Below are positions 7,755-13,893 of a DNA stretch of 20,360 nucleotides, in pieces. The stretch lies in contig PMBV01000449.1 in NCBI GenBank assembly GCA_003153055.1, positions 16,053-36,412 on the forward strand. Direction: 5' to 3'. Each line of letters starts with the position of its first letter. Position 1 is the stretch's first letter. Source of the stretch: Myxococcales bacterium (GTDB lineage Bacteria > Myxococcota > Myxococcia > Myxococcales > Myxococcaceae). The position numbers and the translations under genes are program-made. The notes beneath the pieces are model-generated. The model ran no database searches and was not told the DNA's origin. It was given only the letters and a program-made list of their open reading frames with translations.

Positions 7755-8177
7755 GTGCGTCACGTCGTCTTTCGGCTGGAGCGAGACCGCTATGCCCTCC
7801 CGCTCTCGGCCGTGCGAGAGGTGGTCGTAGCTCCCACCGAGTACACTCGGGTGCCACGGGCGCCAGCGTCAGTGAAAGGCGTGGTGAACCTGAGGGGGCG
7901 GGTGGTGCCGGTGGTCGATTTGCGGGCGCTCCTCGAGGTCGCTCCTCACCCTACGGCCATCGCCACGCGGCTCATTCTCCTCGAGCTGGGGAGGCGGGAG
8001 CTCGGCCTCCTCATCACCGACGTCGATGGCATCGAGTCAATTGAGAAGGTGACGGCGCCGCCCCAGCGCTCCGCGCCGACGGTGCGGGGGCTCGCCCGGC
8101 TGGGCGCCCTGGCGATTACGGTGCTGGATCCAGAAGGAATCGACGCGGCAGTGGCCCGCGCCTTCGCGAACCGCTAG
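7755..8177 (+). CDS. cheW: CheW-type chemotaxis coupling protein
   Basis: The 140-residue protein is a single CheW domain, the adaptor that links CheA to receptors. It shows VVFRLERDRYALPLSAVREVV (residues 4-24), the VNLRGRVVPVVDLR segment (44-57) with the NLRG motif, and LLITDVDGIE (85-94). Length is typical. The frame extends upstream to a GTG at 7713, which has AAGGGA close by. The GTG at 7755 is preferred because CheW homology begins there and TACACT sits nine bases before it. It is transcribed divergently from cheA and is followed 14 bases later by cheY, so the two halves of the signalling pathway probably share a control region of about 110 bases. Confidence 0.88.
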   Translation: MRHVVFRLERDRYALPLSAVREVVVAPTEYTRVPRAPASVKGVVNLRGRVVPVVDLRALLEVAPHPTAIATRLILLELGRRELGLLITDVDGIESIEKVTAPPQRSAPTVRGLARLGALAITVLDPEGIDAAVARAFANR

Positions 8178-8180
8178 ACT
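8175..8180 (+). promoter_or_regulatory. TAGACT, possible internal -10 element before cheY
   Basis: TAGACT overlaps the cheW stop codon and ends 11 bases before the cheY ATG. It matches the spacing seen for ptsI, cheA and cheW, so cheY may also be transcribed alone. Confidence 0.3.
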
Positions 8181-8191
8181 CTCTCGTTGCG

Positions 8192-8560
8192 ATGGCAAAG
8201 AGGGTCCTCGTCGTCGACGACAGCGTTTTCATGCGAGACATCATCAAGGACATCTTCGCCGCCGGAGGCTTCTCCGTCGTGGGCGAGGCTGGCAATGGTG
8301 TGGAGGCGGTCGAGAAGTACAAGGAGCTTCGACCCGACCTCGTCACCATGGATCTGGTGATGCCCTACCGCAACGGCATCGACGCGACCCGCGAGATTCT
8401 GCGGGGCGACGGACGAGCCCTGGTGGTCATGTGCAGCGCGTTGGGCCAGGAGACGATGGTGATGGAGGCCATCGAGGCAGGCGCGGTCGATTTCATCGTC
8501 AAACCCCCGCGGGCCGAGGACGTGCTCGCAGTGGTGAAGAAGGTGCTCGGCGAGAGCTGA
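8192..8560 (+). CDS. cheY: CheY-like single-domain response regulator
   Basis: The 122-residue protein is one receiver domain with no output domain. Asp9 and Asp10 form the acidic metal-binding pocket, Asp54 is the phosphoacceptor in VTMDLVMP, Ser82 takes the conserved Thr/Ser place, and Lys104 in VDFIVKPP is the conserved Lys. All functional residues are present. It sits 14 bases after cheW and opposite cheA and the CheC-like gene, so it is the probable phosphate acceptor of this CheA. Its target cannot be told from sequence; in this kind of bacterium CheY proteins may control gliding, pili or development rather than flagella. Confidence 0.93.
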   Translation: MAKRVLVVDDSVFMRDIIKDIFAAGGFSVVGEAGNGVEAVEKYKELRPDLVTMDLVMPYRNGIDATREILRGDGRALVVMCSALGQETMVMEAIEAGAVDFIVKPPRAEDVLAVVKKVLGES

Positions 8561-8584
8561 GTGTCGTGTGTTCTCGAGGAGCCA

Positions 8585-8614
8585 CCAAGCCGTAGCGCGA
8601 ACGCCACGGCTTGG
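8585..8614. terminator. bidirectional hairpin between cheY and the FNR-like gene
   Basis: CCAAGCCGT (8585-8593) pairs perfectly with ACGGCTTGG (8606-8614). Inside the loop GCG pairs with CGC around CGAA after one A/C mismatch. It lies 25 bases after cheY and about 24 bases past the end of the convergent regulator gene, the normal place for a shared terminator. No T-run follows on either strand. Confidence 0.6.
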
Positions 8615-8637
8615 GGAGCACCGGCCGACCGAGAGAA

Positions 8638-9324
8638 CTACTCAGCGCCCCGGGCCACTTCGCCGAGGCGATCGGTGTCGCGAATTCGCACGGCTCGGCC
8701 CGACTCGATGAGCCCAGCGGTCTGGAGCTTCTTGAGGCAGCGCGACATCGTCTCAGCGCGAATGCCGAGCAGTTGGGCCACGTGCTGCTTGGAGAACGGT
8801 GCCTGGCGCCCAGCGTCGATCAACTTCGCCGAAGCGAGGAGGAAGCGGGCAACCCGAGCGAGGGCCGGGCCACTCCGGAGGTCGATGTCTCGGGCCGTGC
8901 GGTCGAGCTCGTCGAGGGCGAGTGACAACAGCGAGGTCGCGCTCGAGGTCGACCCGTCACGCTGGCCCTGCGACGTTTGATCGAGCCCCACCCACTGGCG
9001 CACCATGTTCGCGTCGGCGGTGCACACCTGTACGTCGGTGATGGCATCGACGGACCCGCGCGAAGGCTGGATCCGAAGGCCCTCGAAGCCCAGGAGTGAC
9101 CGCGGACCCCGCACCGCCGACATCACCTCGTGCCCCGTGGAATCACTCGAGGTGATGCTCAAGAGGCCGTCTTTCACGAAGACCACTTCGCGAGGGACGT
9201 CGCCCTGGCCCCAGATGGCCGTTCCCGCGCTCAGCTTGCGGGCCACAAATACGCATCGCCCGTTCGCGTTCAGCGGACACTCGGCACACTCGTGGACTGG
9301 CTGATCAAGCATGGACGAGCCCAT
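8638..9324 (-). CDS. Crp/Fnr-family regulator with FNR-like cysteine set
   Basis: The 228-residue protein has a cyclic-nucleotide-type beta-barrel (about 25-125), a dimer helix (about 130-165) and a winged HTH (about 170-225). Near the N-terminus Cys13-x2-Cys16-x7-Cys24 forms a cluster, and Cys101 sits in TDVQVCTAD where E. coli FNR has its fourth iron-sulfur ligand. The recognition helix RAETMSRCLKKL keeps Glu191, Ser194 and Arg195, the residues with which FNR reads TTGAT half-sites. An oxygen- or redox-sensing [4Fe-4S] regulator is therefore plausible but inferred. The frame extends upstream to 9474; ATG 9324 was preferred because conserved sequence starts there, with ATG 9312 equally possible. 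It is divergent from the ECF sigma gene across about 300 bases. Confidence 0.85.
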   Translation of the reverse strand: MGSSMLDQPVHECAECPLNANGRCVFVARKLSAGTAIWGQGDVPREVVFVKDGLLSITSSDSTGHEVMSAVRGPRSLLGFEGLRIQPSRGSVDAITDVQVCTADANMVRQWVGLDQTSQGQRDGSTSSATSLLSLALDELDRTARDIDLRSGPALARVARFLLASAKLIDAGRQAPFSKQHVAQLLGIRAETMSRCLKKLQTAGLIESGRAVRIRDTDRLGEVARGAE

Positions 9325-9629
9325 GCAGCATTGCCCATGCCACGCCGCGACAGCCCAAAAGCGACCAAAGTCACCGAATTTCCTACCTATTACCGCTGGG
9401 AGGCAGGCCCTATTCCACGCAGAACCTGCGTGCCATGCTTGTTTTGCGTCAGGATCCGCTGGCGTGCCGCGCAAAACCGCCCCCGTTTGGGGGAAGGGTA
9501 ACGTTGGGCGATACGGTCGGCCAGCGGGGAGCGTTCTACGCCTTGTTGACAGATTCCTCCACAGCGGTGTTGCCCTTGGCGCACACTTCCCGTGACGAGC
9601 CCACGAGCGAGGTTTCGGGCGAGAGCTCG
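9325..9629. promoter_or_regulatory. divergent control region between FNR-like and sigma genes
   Basis: No gene is seen in these 305 bases. GTTTTGCG (9441-9448) and CGCAAAAC (9470-9477) are perfect 8-base inverted arms, 21 bases apart (29 bases centre to centre, close to three helical turns). Immediately to the right, CCCCC-GTTT-GGGGG (9480-9493) forms a small hairpin; on the minus strand it is followed by GGTTTTG, so it could also be a weak attenuator for the regulator gene. GCGTGCC occurs twice nearby, at about 9428 and 9461. No complete TTGAT-N4-ATCAA FNR box was found by eye. Confidence 0.4.
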
Positions 9630-10169
9630 ATGCCCGGGTCGGTGAGCCGGCGGGCCCTCGAGGGGGAGCGCGCCGCGTGGGAGGAGCTCATCGCGCGCCA
9701 CGGTCGCCGGGTCGTTCTCTCGCTCATCGCCCACGGCGTCCTTCCGGCACAGGCGCGCGAGTTCGCGCAGGACGCCTGGATGCGGGTGATGCAGCAGGCG
9801 TCGCAGGGGCGGCTGGCCTACCTCCAGCTCCCGGGGCTCGTCGTTCGCCAGGGGCTCTACCTCGCGCGGGCGGCCAACCGACGGCCAGAGGCCCTGCCCC
9901 AAGTGGGAGAGCCGGAGGACTTGGAGTCACCCGAGGCGAGCTACCTGGCCCGTGAGCGGCTGGCGCGAGCGAGGGCTCGAGTCGACTCGCTGGCGCCCTC
10001 GGCGAGGACCGTCTTTCTGTTGCTGTACACCGAACCGCAGCTGTCCCACGCCGAGCTGGCCGCCCGTGTCGGTCTCTCGGTGCAGCGGGTTCGGCAGATC
10101 ATTTGCGAGGTGCGCAAGGAGCTGCGCGCCCACCTGGAGGAGTCCGATGCCCGGCCACGTCAGCCCTGA
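9630..10169 (+). CDS. ECF-type RNA polymerase sigma factor
   Basis: The 179-residue protein has sigma region 2 (about 10-85, with AREFAQDAWMRVMQ as region 2.2 and LVVRQGLYLARAANRR as regions 2.3-2.4). A linker leads to region 4 (about 117-172, LAPSARTVFLLL then SHAELAARVGLSVQRVRQII, a helix-turn-helix). It should direct core polymerase to a specific promoter set. The frame extends upstream to 9435; a GTG at 9567 is an alternative start. ATG 9630 was chosen because region 2 begins shortly after it and GAGAG precedes it. Its 3' end overlaps the anti-sigma gene by 23 bases, tying the two together. Region 2 is divergent from textbook ECFs, so the target promoter cannot be predicted. Confidence 0.85.
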   Translation: MPGSVSRRALEGERAAWEELIARHGRRVVLSLIAHGVLPAQAREFAQDAWMRVMQQASQGRLAYLQLPGLVVRQGLYLARAANRRPEALPQVGEPEDLESPEASYLARERLARARARVDSLAPSARTVFLLLYTEPQLSHAELAARVGLSVQRVRQIICEVRKELRAHLEESDARPRQP

Positions 10170-10578
10170 CGACCTCGAGCAGTACGTCATCGGCGCGCTC
10201 GACGCTGCCTCGGTGAGCTGGGTCGAAGCCCATGTCGCGCAGTGCGAGCCATGCGCCAAGGCCCTCACGCGGGAGGCTACGCTGGAGCTCGCCCTGTTCG
10301 ACGTCGCGGCGCTCCCGCCCTCGCTCAGCGGGGTCAGGCAACGCCCGGCGCGGATCGCCGCGGCCCTCACCGCGGTCACGGCGCTGGCCGCCGGGGCGCT
10401 CTGGCTCTTCTCGGTGGAGCGGCCGCCTCCCGAGAATGGGCACCCCCGCATCGCCCGCTGCGTCGACTCGCGTTCGGCGGCGGAGTGCATCGCGCAGGCT
10501 CAATTCGACGGTGTCATCACCATTGGCCCGGATCGCCAGGTGCTGGTGCCTCGCTACGAGGAGGAGGTGCGACCATGA
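10147..10578 (+). CDS. zinc-type (ZAS) transmembrane anti-sigma factor
   Basis: The 143-residue protein has an N-terminal cytoplasmic anti-sigma domain with His29-x3-Cys33-x2-Cys36 (HVAQCEPC), the zinc-binding ZAS motif. One membrane helix follows (about 69-88), then a short outer part with two cysteines (105 and 114). It should hold the ECF sigma factor at the inner membrane until a signal arrives. A strong GGAGGAG ribosome binding site lies five bases before the ATG, inside the sigma gene. The 23-base overlap with sigma and the ATGA overlap with the next gene indicate one co-translated operon. In some ZAS proteins the zinc site senses thiol oxidation; whether that applies here is unknown. 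Confidence 0.8.
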   Translation: MPGHVSPDDLEQYVIGALDAASVSWVEAHVAQCEPCAKALTREATLELALFDVAALPPSLSGVRQRPARIAAALTAVTALAAGALWLFSVERPPPENGHPRIARCVDSRSAAECIAQAQFDGVITIGPDRQVLVPRYEEEVRP

Positions 10579-11231
10579 AGCGCTGGTTCATCGTGCTTTG
10601 GTGTCTGGGCGCGAGTCTCGCCATGGCCCAGGAGCGGAAGTGGGTGTTCCGGTTTGGGAGCTCAGCCCTCGACCAGAGCTCGTTTCAGCAGCTCGACTTC
10701 GCGAGCGACTACTTCGGCAACAAGGGGCAGCTGCGCACCACCGTGAGCGGCTGGGCGTTGACGGGCTCGCGCGCTGACGCCTACGAGGTGCGTTGTGATG
10801 AGATTTTCAGCGACTGCGCCATCGCCGTGCTCCGCTCTCGCTCGGGGACCACTGGGCCCTTCGGCATGGGCAGCCTCACTCACACCGAGCAGGCCTCTCG
10901 ATGGCGAGGCATGCGGCTCAAGCTGCGCGCCGAGCTCAAGGCGGGGAGCGTCGACGGCTGGGCCGGACTGTGGATGCGAGTCGACGGCCCGGGAGGCCGC
11001 CCGCTGGCCTTCGACAACATGCAGAATCGGCCGCTGAGAGGCACCACGGGCTTCGACTGGCACACGGTGGTGCTCGACGTGCCCGAGGCGGCCGAGCGGG
11101 TGTCCTTTGGGGTGCTGGTGCACGGGCCCGGAGCGGTGCTGGTGAAGGATCTCGAGCTCGAGGCCGTGGATGACACCGTGCCCACCACCGACCTCATGGA
11201 GCCGCTGCGGGCCCAGGCGGTGGCCCACTGA
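10575..11231 (+). CDS. secreted beta-rich (jelly-roll-like) protein of the sigma operon
   Basis: The 218-residue protein starts with a signal peptide (MKRWFIVLWC to AMA-QE, cleavage near residue 18). It then holds a beta-rich domain in which GWAGLWMRVDGP (128-139), LAFDNMQ (144-150) and the VSFGVLVHGPGAVLVKDLEL strand pair (176-195) recall a carbohydrate-binding-like jelly roll. Cys74 and Cys81 could form a disulfide. No catalytic residues are apparent. Its ATG overlaps the anti-sigma stop (ATGA), with GGAGG just before, so it is produced together with the sigma/anti-sigma pair. It may be the extracytoplasmic input or the main effector of the switch; this is inference. Its stop is only three bases from the convergent HIT gene. 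Confidence 0.7.
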   Translation: MKRWFIVLWCLGASLAMAQERKWVFRFGSSALDQSSFQQLDFASDYFGNKGQLRTTVSGWALTGSRADAYEVRCDEIFSDCAIAVLRSRSGTTGPFGMGSLTHTEQASRWRGMRLKLRAELKAGSVDGWAGLWMRVDGPGGRPLAFDNMQNRPLRGTTGFDWHTVVLDVPEAAERVSFGVLVHGPGAVLVKDLELEAVDDTVPTTDLMEPLRAQAVAH

Positions 11232-11234
11232 GGG

Positions 11235-11579
11235 TCACCCCGGCGGCCACTGGAGCTGGCGGCCAGCGAGCAGGTGCAGGTGCACGTGGAAGACGGTCTG
11301 CCCCGCGTCACGGTTGCAGTTCACCACCAGGCGGTAGCCCGCGTCGGCGAAGCTCTGGGCGCGGGCGTACTTGGCGGCGGCCAGCGTGAGGTGCCCGACC
11401 AGCTCGCGGTCCTCCGGGGTGAGCTCGTTGGTGGTGGCGATGTGCCGCTTGGGCACGAAGAGGACGTGGGTGGGCGCTTGCGGGTTGATGTCGTGGAACC
11501 CGATGCACAGCTCGTCGTCGTGGACCTTCTTGGCTGGAATGGTCTCTCGGACGATTTTACAGAACAGGCAGTCAGGCAT
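11235..11579 (-). CDS. HIT-family hydrolase (HinT-like purine nucleoside phosphoramidase)
   Basis: The 114-residue protein is full length for the HinT branch. It has the Cys4-x2-Cys7 pair near the start (PDCLFCKIV), the segment HVLFVPKRHI with His46, and the histidine triad His98-Val-His100-Leu-His102, whose middle histidine is the nucleophile. Family members cleave AMP-lysine, AMP-amino-acid and related phosphoramidates in the cytoplasm. The ATG lies five bases after the stop of the upstream SDR-like gene on the same strand, so both are probably one transcript. Confidence 0.92.
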   Translation of the reverse strand: MPDCLFCKIVRETIPAKKVHDDELCIGFHDINPQAPTHVLFVPKRHIATTNELTPEDRELVGHLTLAAAKYARAQSFADAGYRLVVNCNRDAGQTVFHVHLHLLAGRQLQWPPG

Positions 11580-11584
11580 ACGGC

Positions 11585-12532
11585 TTATCTAGCAGAAGGG
11601 CTCGCCCGAGTATCTCCGAGGGGGCGAGGTTGCTGGGTCAACCACTCCCCGAAACGGCGGATGAGTCGCTCGTGCAGCTGGGCTTGGGTCAGCGAGTACA
11701 GCGCGCCCGGGAGCCTGGGTCGGAACCCACGCAGGTGCATGGAGACCGAGGCCCCGTCGAGCAGTGTTCGCAGCTCGAGGCAGCCACCGGGTCGCGCGAG
11801 GGCTCCGCCGACGACCTCCCAGACCGAGGTGTCGGGCTCGCTCTGGCCGTTCAGCCGTCGGAGCACCAGGACCTTGACCCCCAGAAAGTAAATTGTCTCG
11901 GCGTCGGCCGAGGAGGTCACCCGCACCGACGGGATCTCGGCGCCGAGCCAGCGGAAGTACGTTTGGGAGAGCTGGCTCGAGGACCAGCCCGCGGGTCGAG
12001 CGAAACGCTGCACCGAAGTGAACCCAGGCAGTGGGCCCGTGGACCGGGTCGACGTGGCCGTCCACGCCTCGCCCTCGACGTCGGCGCCGGGCCCGCGTCG
12101 AACGATGGCGTCCAGGCGCTCCACGGGGTCAGGACCCCCTCCGCGGAGGACCGTGGTGGGAATACCGGAGGCGCGCAGGAGCGGCTCCCGCGCGTCTTCG
12201 CCCGGTGCACCGCAGGCGAAGAGCACGAGGTGTTGCACCCCACAGCGCTGGGCGGCACGGGCGAGCGAGTCGGCGATGAGGCGGTCGACGTCGTCGGTGA
12301 GGCCACGAAACCTTCGGGCGTCGCGGGCCGTTCGCGCCAGCACCACCAGGGTCTGGGTGTTGGCGCAGGCGACCTCCGCTTCGGAGATGGAGGTGAGATC
12401 CGCCGGCCAGGTGCTCTCCGATGGCGCGAGGCGCTCAGACACTCGGCGAACGGTGAACCCGTCTTTCAACCGCTCGCTGAGCCCTTGGGCGACGGTGCTC
12501 GTTCCCCCGGCGATGGTGACCCGATGGCCCAT
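11585..12532 (-). CDS. SDR/NAD-epimerase-like protein with a degenerate nucleotide loop
   Basis: The 315-residue protein begins with a Rossmann-like VTIAGGTSTVAQGLSERL. In this loop the second and third glycines expected of SDR epimerases (TGATGFVG-type) are replaced by Ser and Ala, so NAD(P) binding is doubtful. Later segments resemble a family often annotated as NAD-dependent epimerase: VQRFARPAGWS, SVWEVVGGALARPGGCLELR, and FRPRLPGALYSLTQAQLHERLIRRFGEWL near the end. A GTG at 12550 is an alternative start; ATG 12532 places the Rossmann strand at the N-terminus. It lies immediately upstream of the HIT gene and divergent from the membrane protein at 12639. Substrate unknown. Confidence 0.7.
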   Translation of the reverse strand: MGHRVTIAGGTSTVAQGLSERLKDGFTVRRVSERLAPSESTWPADLTSISEAEVACANTQTLVVLARTARDARRFRGLTDDVDRLIADSLARAAQRCGVQHLVLFACGAPGEDAREPLLRASGIPTTVLRGGGPDPVERLDAIVRRGPGADVEGEAWTATSTRSTGPLPGFTSVQRFARPAGWSSSQLSQTYFRWLGAEIPSVRVTSSADAETIYFLGVKVLVLRRLNGQSEPDTSVWEVVGGALARPGGCLELRTLLDGASVSMHLRGFRPRLPGALYSLTQAQLHERLIRRFGEWLTQQPRPLGDTRASPSAR

Positions 12533-12638
12533 GGCCGGCTCATCAACCACAAGGGGGCGCCGGGCACCACAACGATTGAGGCTTCGAATTGGCGAAGGCC
12601 GAGCGCCGGGAGCTCACGGTGGAGTATGGGCTGGTCCA

Positions 12639-13553
12639 ATGCGCTGGTGGATGCTGACGGCGGCTGCCGCGTTCCTCCTCGGGGTCGGGGCGGTGGTCCT
12701 GCTCCTCAGGGCCCGCGCGCCACGCCCGGTGGTCCGGTGCTCCGCGCTGGGAGTGCCCGAGCTCCGTCCGCCGACCGCGGGCTTCACCGTGACCATGGCT
12801 CCGAGTGTTCAGGTGAAGGTCGACGGGGTTTCCGTCTCGGGGGCGGTGCGGGTGGTGGCTGGCCGGCATCGAGTGGAGGCGAGCGTCTTGGGTCGAGGCT
12901 CCCTCGTGCTCGAGCTCGACCTCGCACCTTTCTCGCCAGCGACCCTCGACGTGCGAGCCGATGGCCCCTCGCTGCTCGGGCTGGTGCTGGGCGCGCGGTG
13001 CACCAGCTGCGAAGCGTCCGCGGTCGACGTGGCCCTGTCGGTTGAGCCAGGGCCCTATTCGCTCGACGCGAGCGCCGCTGCTCTCTCGCACGGTGACTGG
13101 CGCAGCGCCGTGGCAGAGCTGCGCCACGTGCCCGAGGCCGAGCGCCATACTGCCCGCTTCGATCGCCAGCTCGCCGTCGCCCTCGCCCTGGCAGGCCAGC
13201 CCACCAGGCACCCGACGTTGCGAGGGTTGATGACGGCGATGGACGCCAGGCGCAGGGAGGAAGACGTCCTCGAGCGGCGCTGGCAGGTGGCGCGGTGGAA
13301 CGAGGTCACGACGCGCTTCACTCGCCTCGCGGTGCGCTTCGCCAACAAGGCGGATCCGTTGGTGAGGGCGGCCGGCCAGCGTATGGACTCGGTGTCGGCC
13401 GAGTACTCAGCGGCCAACGAGCGAGAAGGTGCCGTGCTCCTCCGCGCCGCCGAGGAGACGCTCGCCACCCTTGCCGCCGCGCTGGTGGCGCTCCACCCGC
13501 TCGACTGCGCTTGGATCGAGCAGGTCAACGCGGCCTTGGCAGAGCAGGGCTGA
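12639..13553 (+). CDS. membrane-anchored protein of unknown function
   Basis: I do not recognise this 304-residue protein. It starts with one membrane helix (about 4-24, WMLTAAAAFLLGVGAVVLLL) that probably anchors it with the rest outside the cytoplasm. Residues about 45-100 (VQVKVDGVSVSGAVRVVAGRHRVEA) look like a PEGA-type small beta domain. A CTSC pair lies near 126-129. From about 145 the chain is helical, with a possible TPR-like stretch (GDWRSAVAELRHVPEAERHT) and amphipathic helices up to the C-terminus. The frame is open far upstream, opposite the SDR-like gene, but that part is a shadow; the ATG at 12639 puts the membrane helix first. The ribosome binding site is weak. A 38-bp palindrome lies 56 bases after the stop. 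Confidence 0.65.
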   Translation: MRWWMLTAAAAFLLGVGAVVLLLRARAPRPVVRCSALGVPELRPPTAGFTVTMAPSVQVKVDGVSVSGAVRVVAGRHRVEASVLGRGSLVLELDLAPFSPATLDVRADGPSLLGLVLGARCTSCEASAVDVALSVEPGPYSLDASAAALSHGDWRSAVAELRHVPEAERHTARFDRQLAVALALAGQPTRHPTLRGLMTAMDARRREEDVLERRWQVARWNEVTTRFTRLAVRFANKADPLVRAAGQRMDSVSAEYSAANEREGAVLLRAAEETLATLAAALVALHPLDCAWIEQVNAALAEQG

Positions 13554-13893
13554 CCGTCGAGGGCCGTCCAACACGGACCAACCTTGAAGACGGGCCACTC
13601 TCCAGTACTGTCATCACGGAGTACTGATTTGTACACCGTGATGACACGCTCGGAGACCTTCCCACCGAGGAGGGCGGGGTTGCTGTCCAGCCCACCGCGG
13701 CCCGCAGGGGTGAGGGCCAAATGGAAGAGCAGCTTCCATCCGGGACGAGGGGAGCCTGGCGCCTAAACTCCGCTCGAAGAATCTCGAGGTGGCTCGCGGG
13801 GCCGTTGCCGAGACGCGGTCGACTACCCTGATGGTGCTCCGCTCAGCCTCCCGGACGTGACCCGATCCGCTCGACGGTCGTCTCAAGAACGAC
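13554..13893. other. intergenic region with palindromic element copy 1
   Basis: No gene is seen in this 340-base gap. Its one notable content is the 38-bp palindrome at 13609-13646, listed separately. A TACCCT at 13824-13829 could be a -10 element for the large lipoprotein gene, but no matching -35 was found. Confidence 0.5.
13609..13646 (+). repeat. 38-bp palindromic element, copy 1
   Basis: TGTCATCACGG, an A, GTAC, loop TGATTT, GTAC, an A and CCGTGATGACA form arms of 11 plus 4 bases with one A/A mismatch. The reverse complement recurs at 17433-17470 with one base changed in the loop. It lies 56 bases after a stop codon, so one copy could act as a terminator, but the near-identity of two distant copies points to a dispersed repeat or a protein-binding site. 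Confidence 0.85.

Noticed and set aside
9546..9551. TTGACA as a -35 box for the sigma gene
   Set aside because: The sequence 17 bases downstream is GTTGCC, not a plausible -10 element.
12018..12638. Upstream extension of the membrane-protein frame
   Set aside because: Lies opposite the SDR-like gene and is Arg/Ser-rich; a membrane helix at the ATG 12639 marks the true N-terminus.
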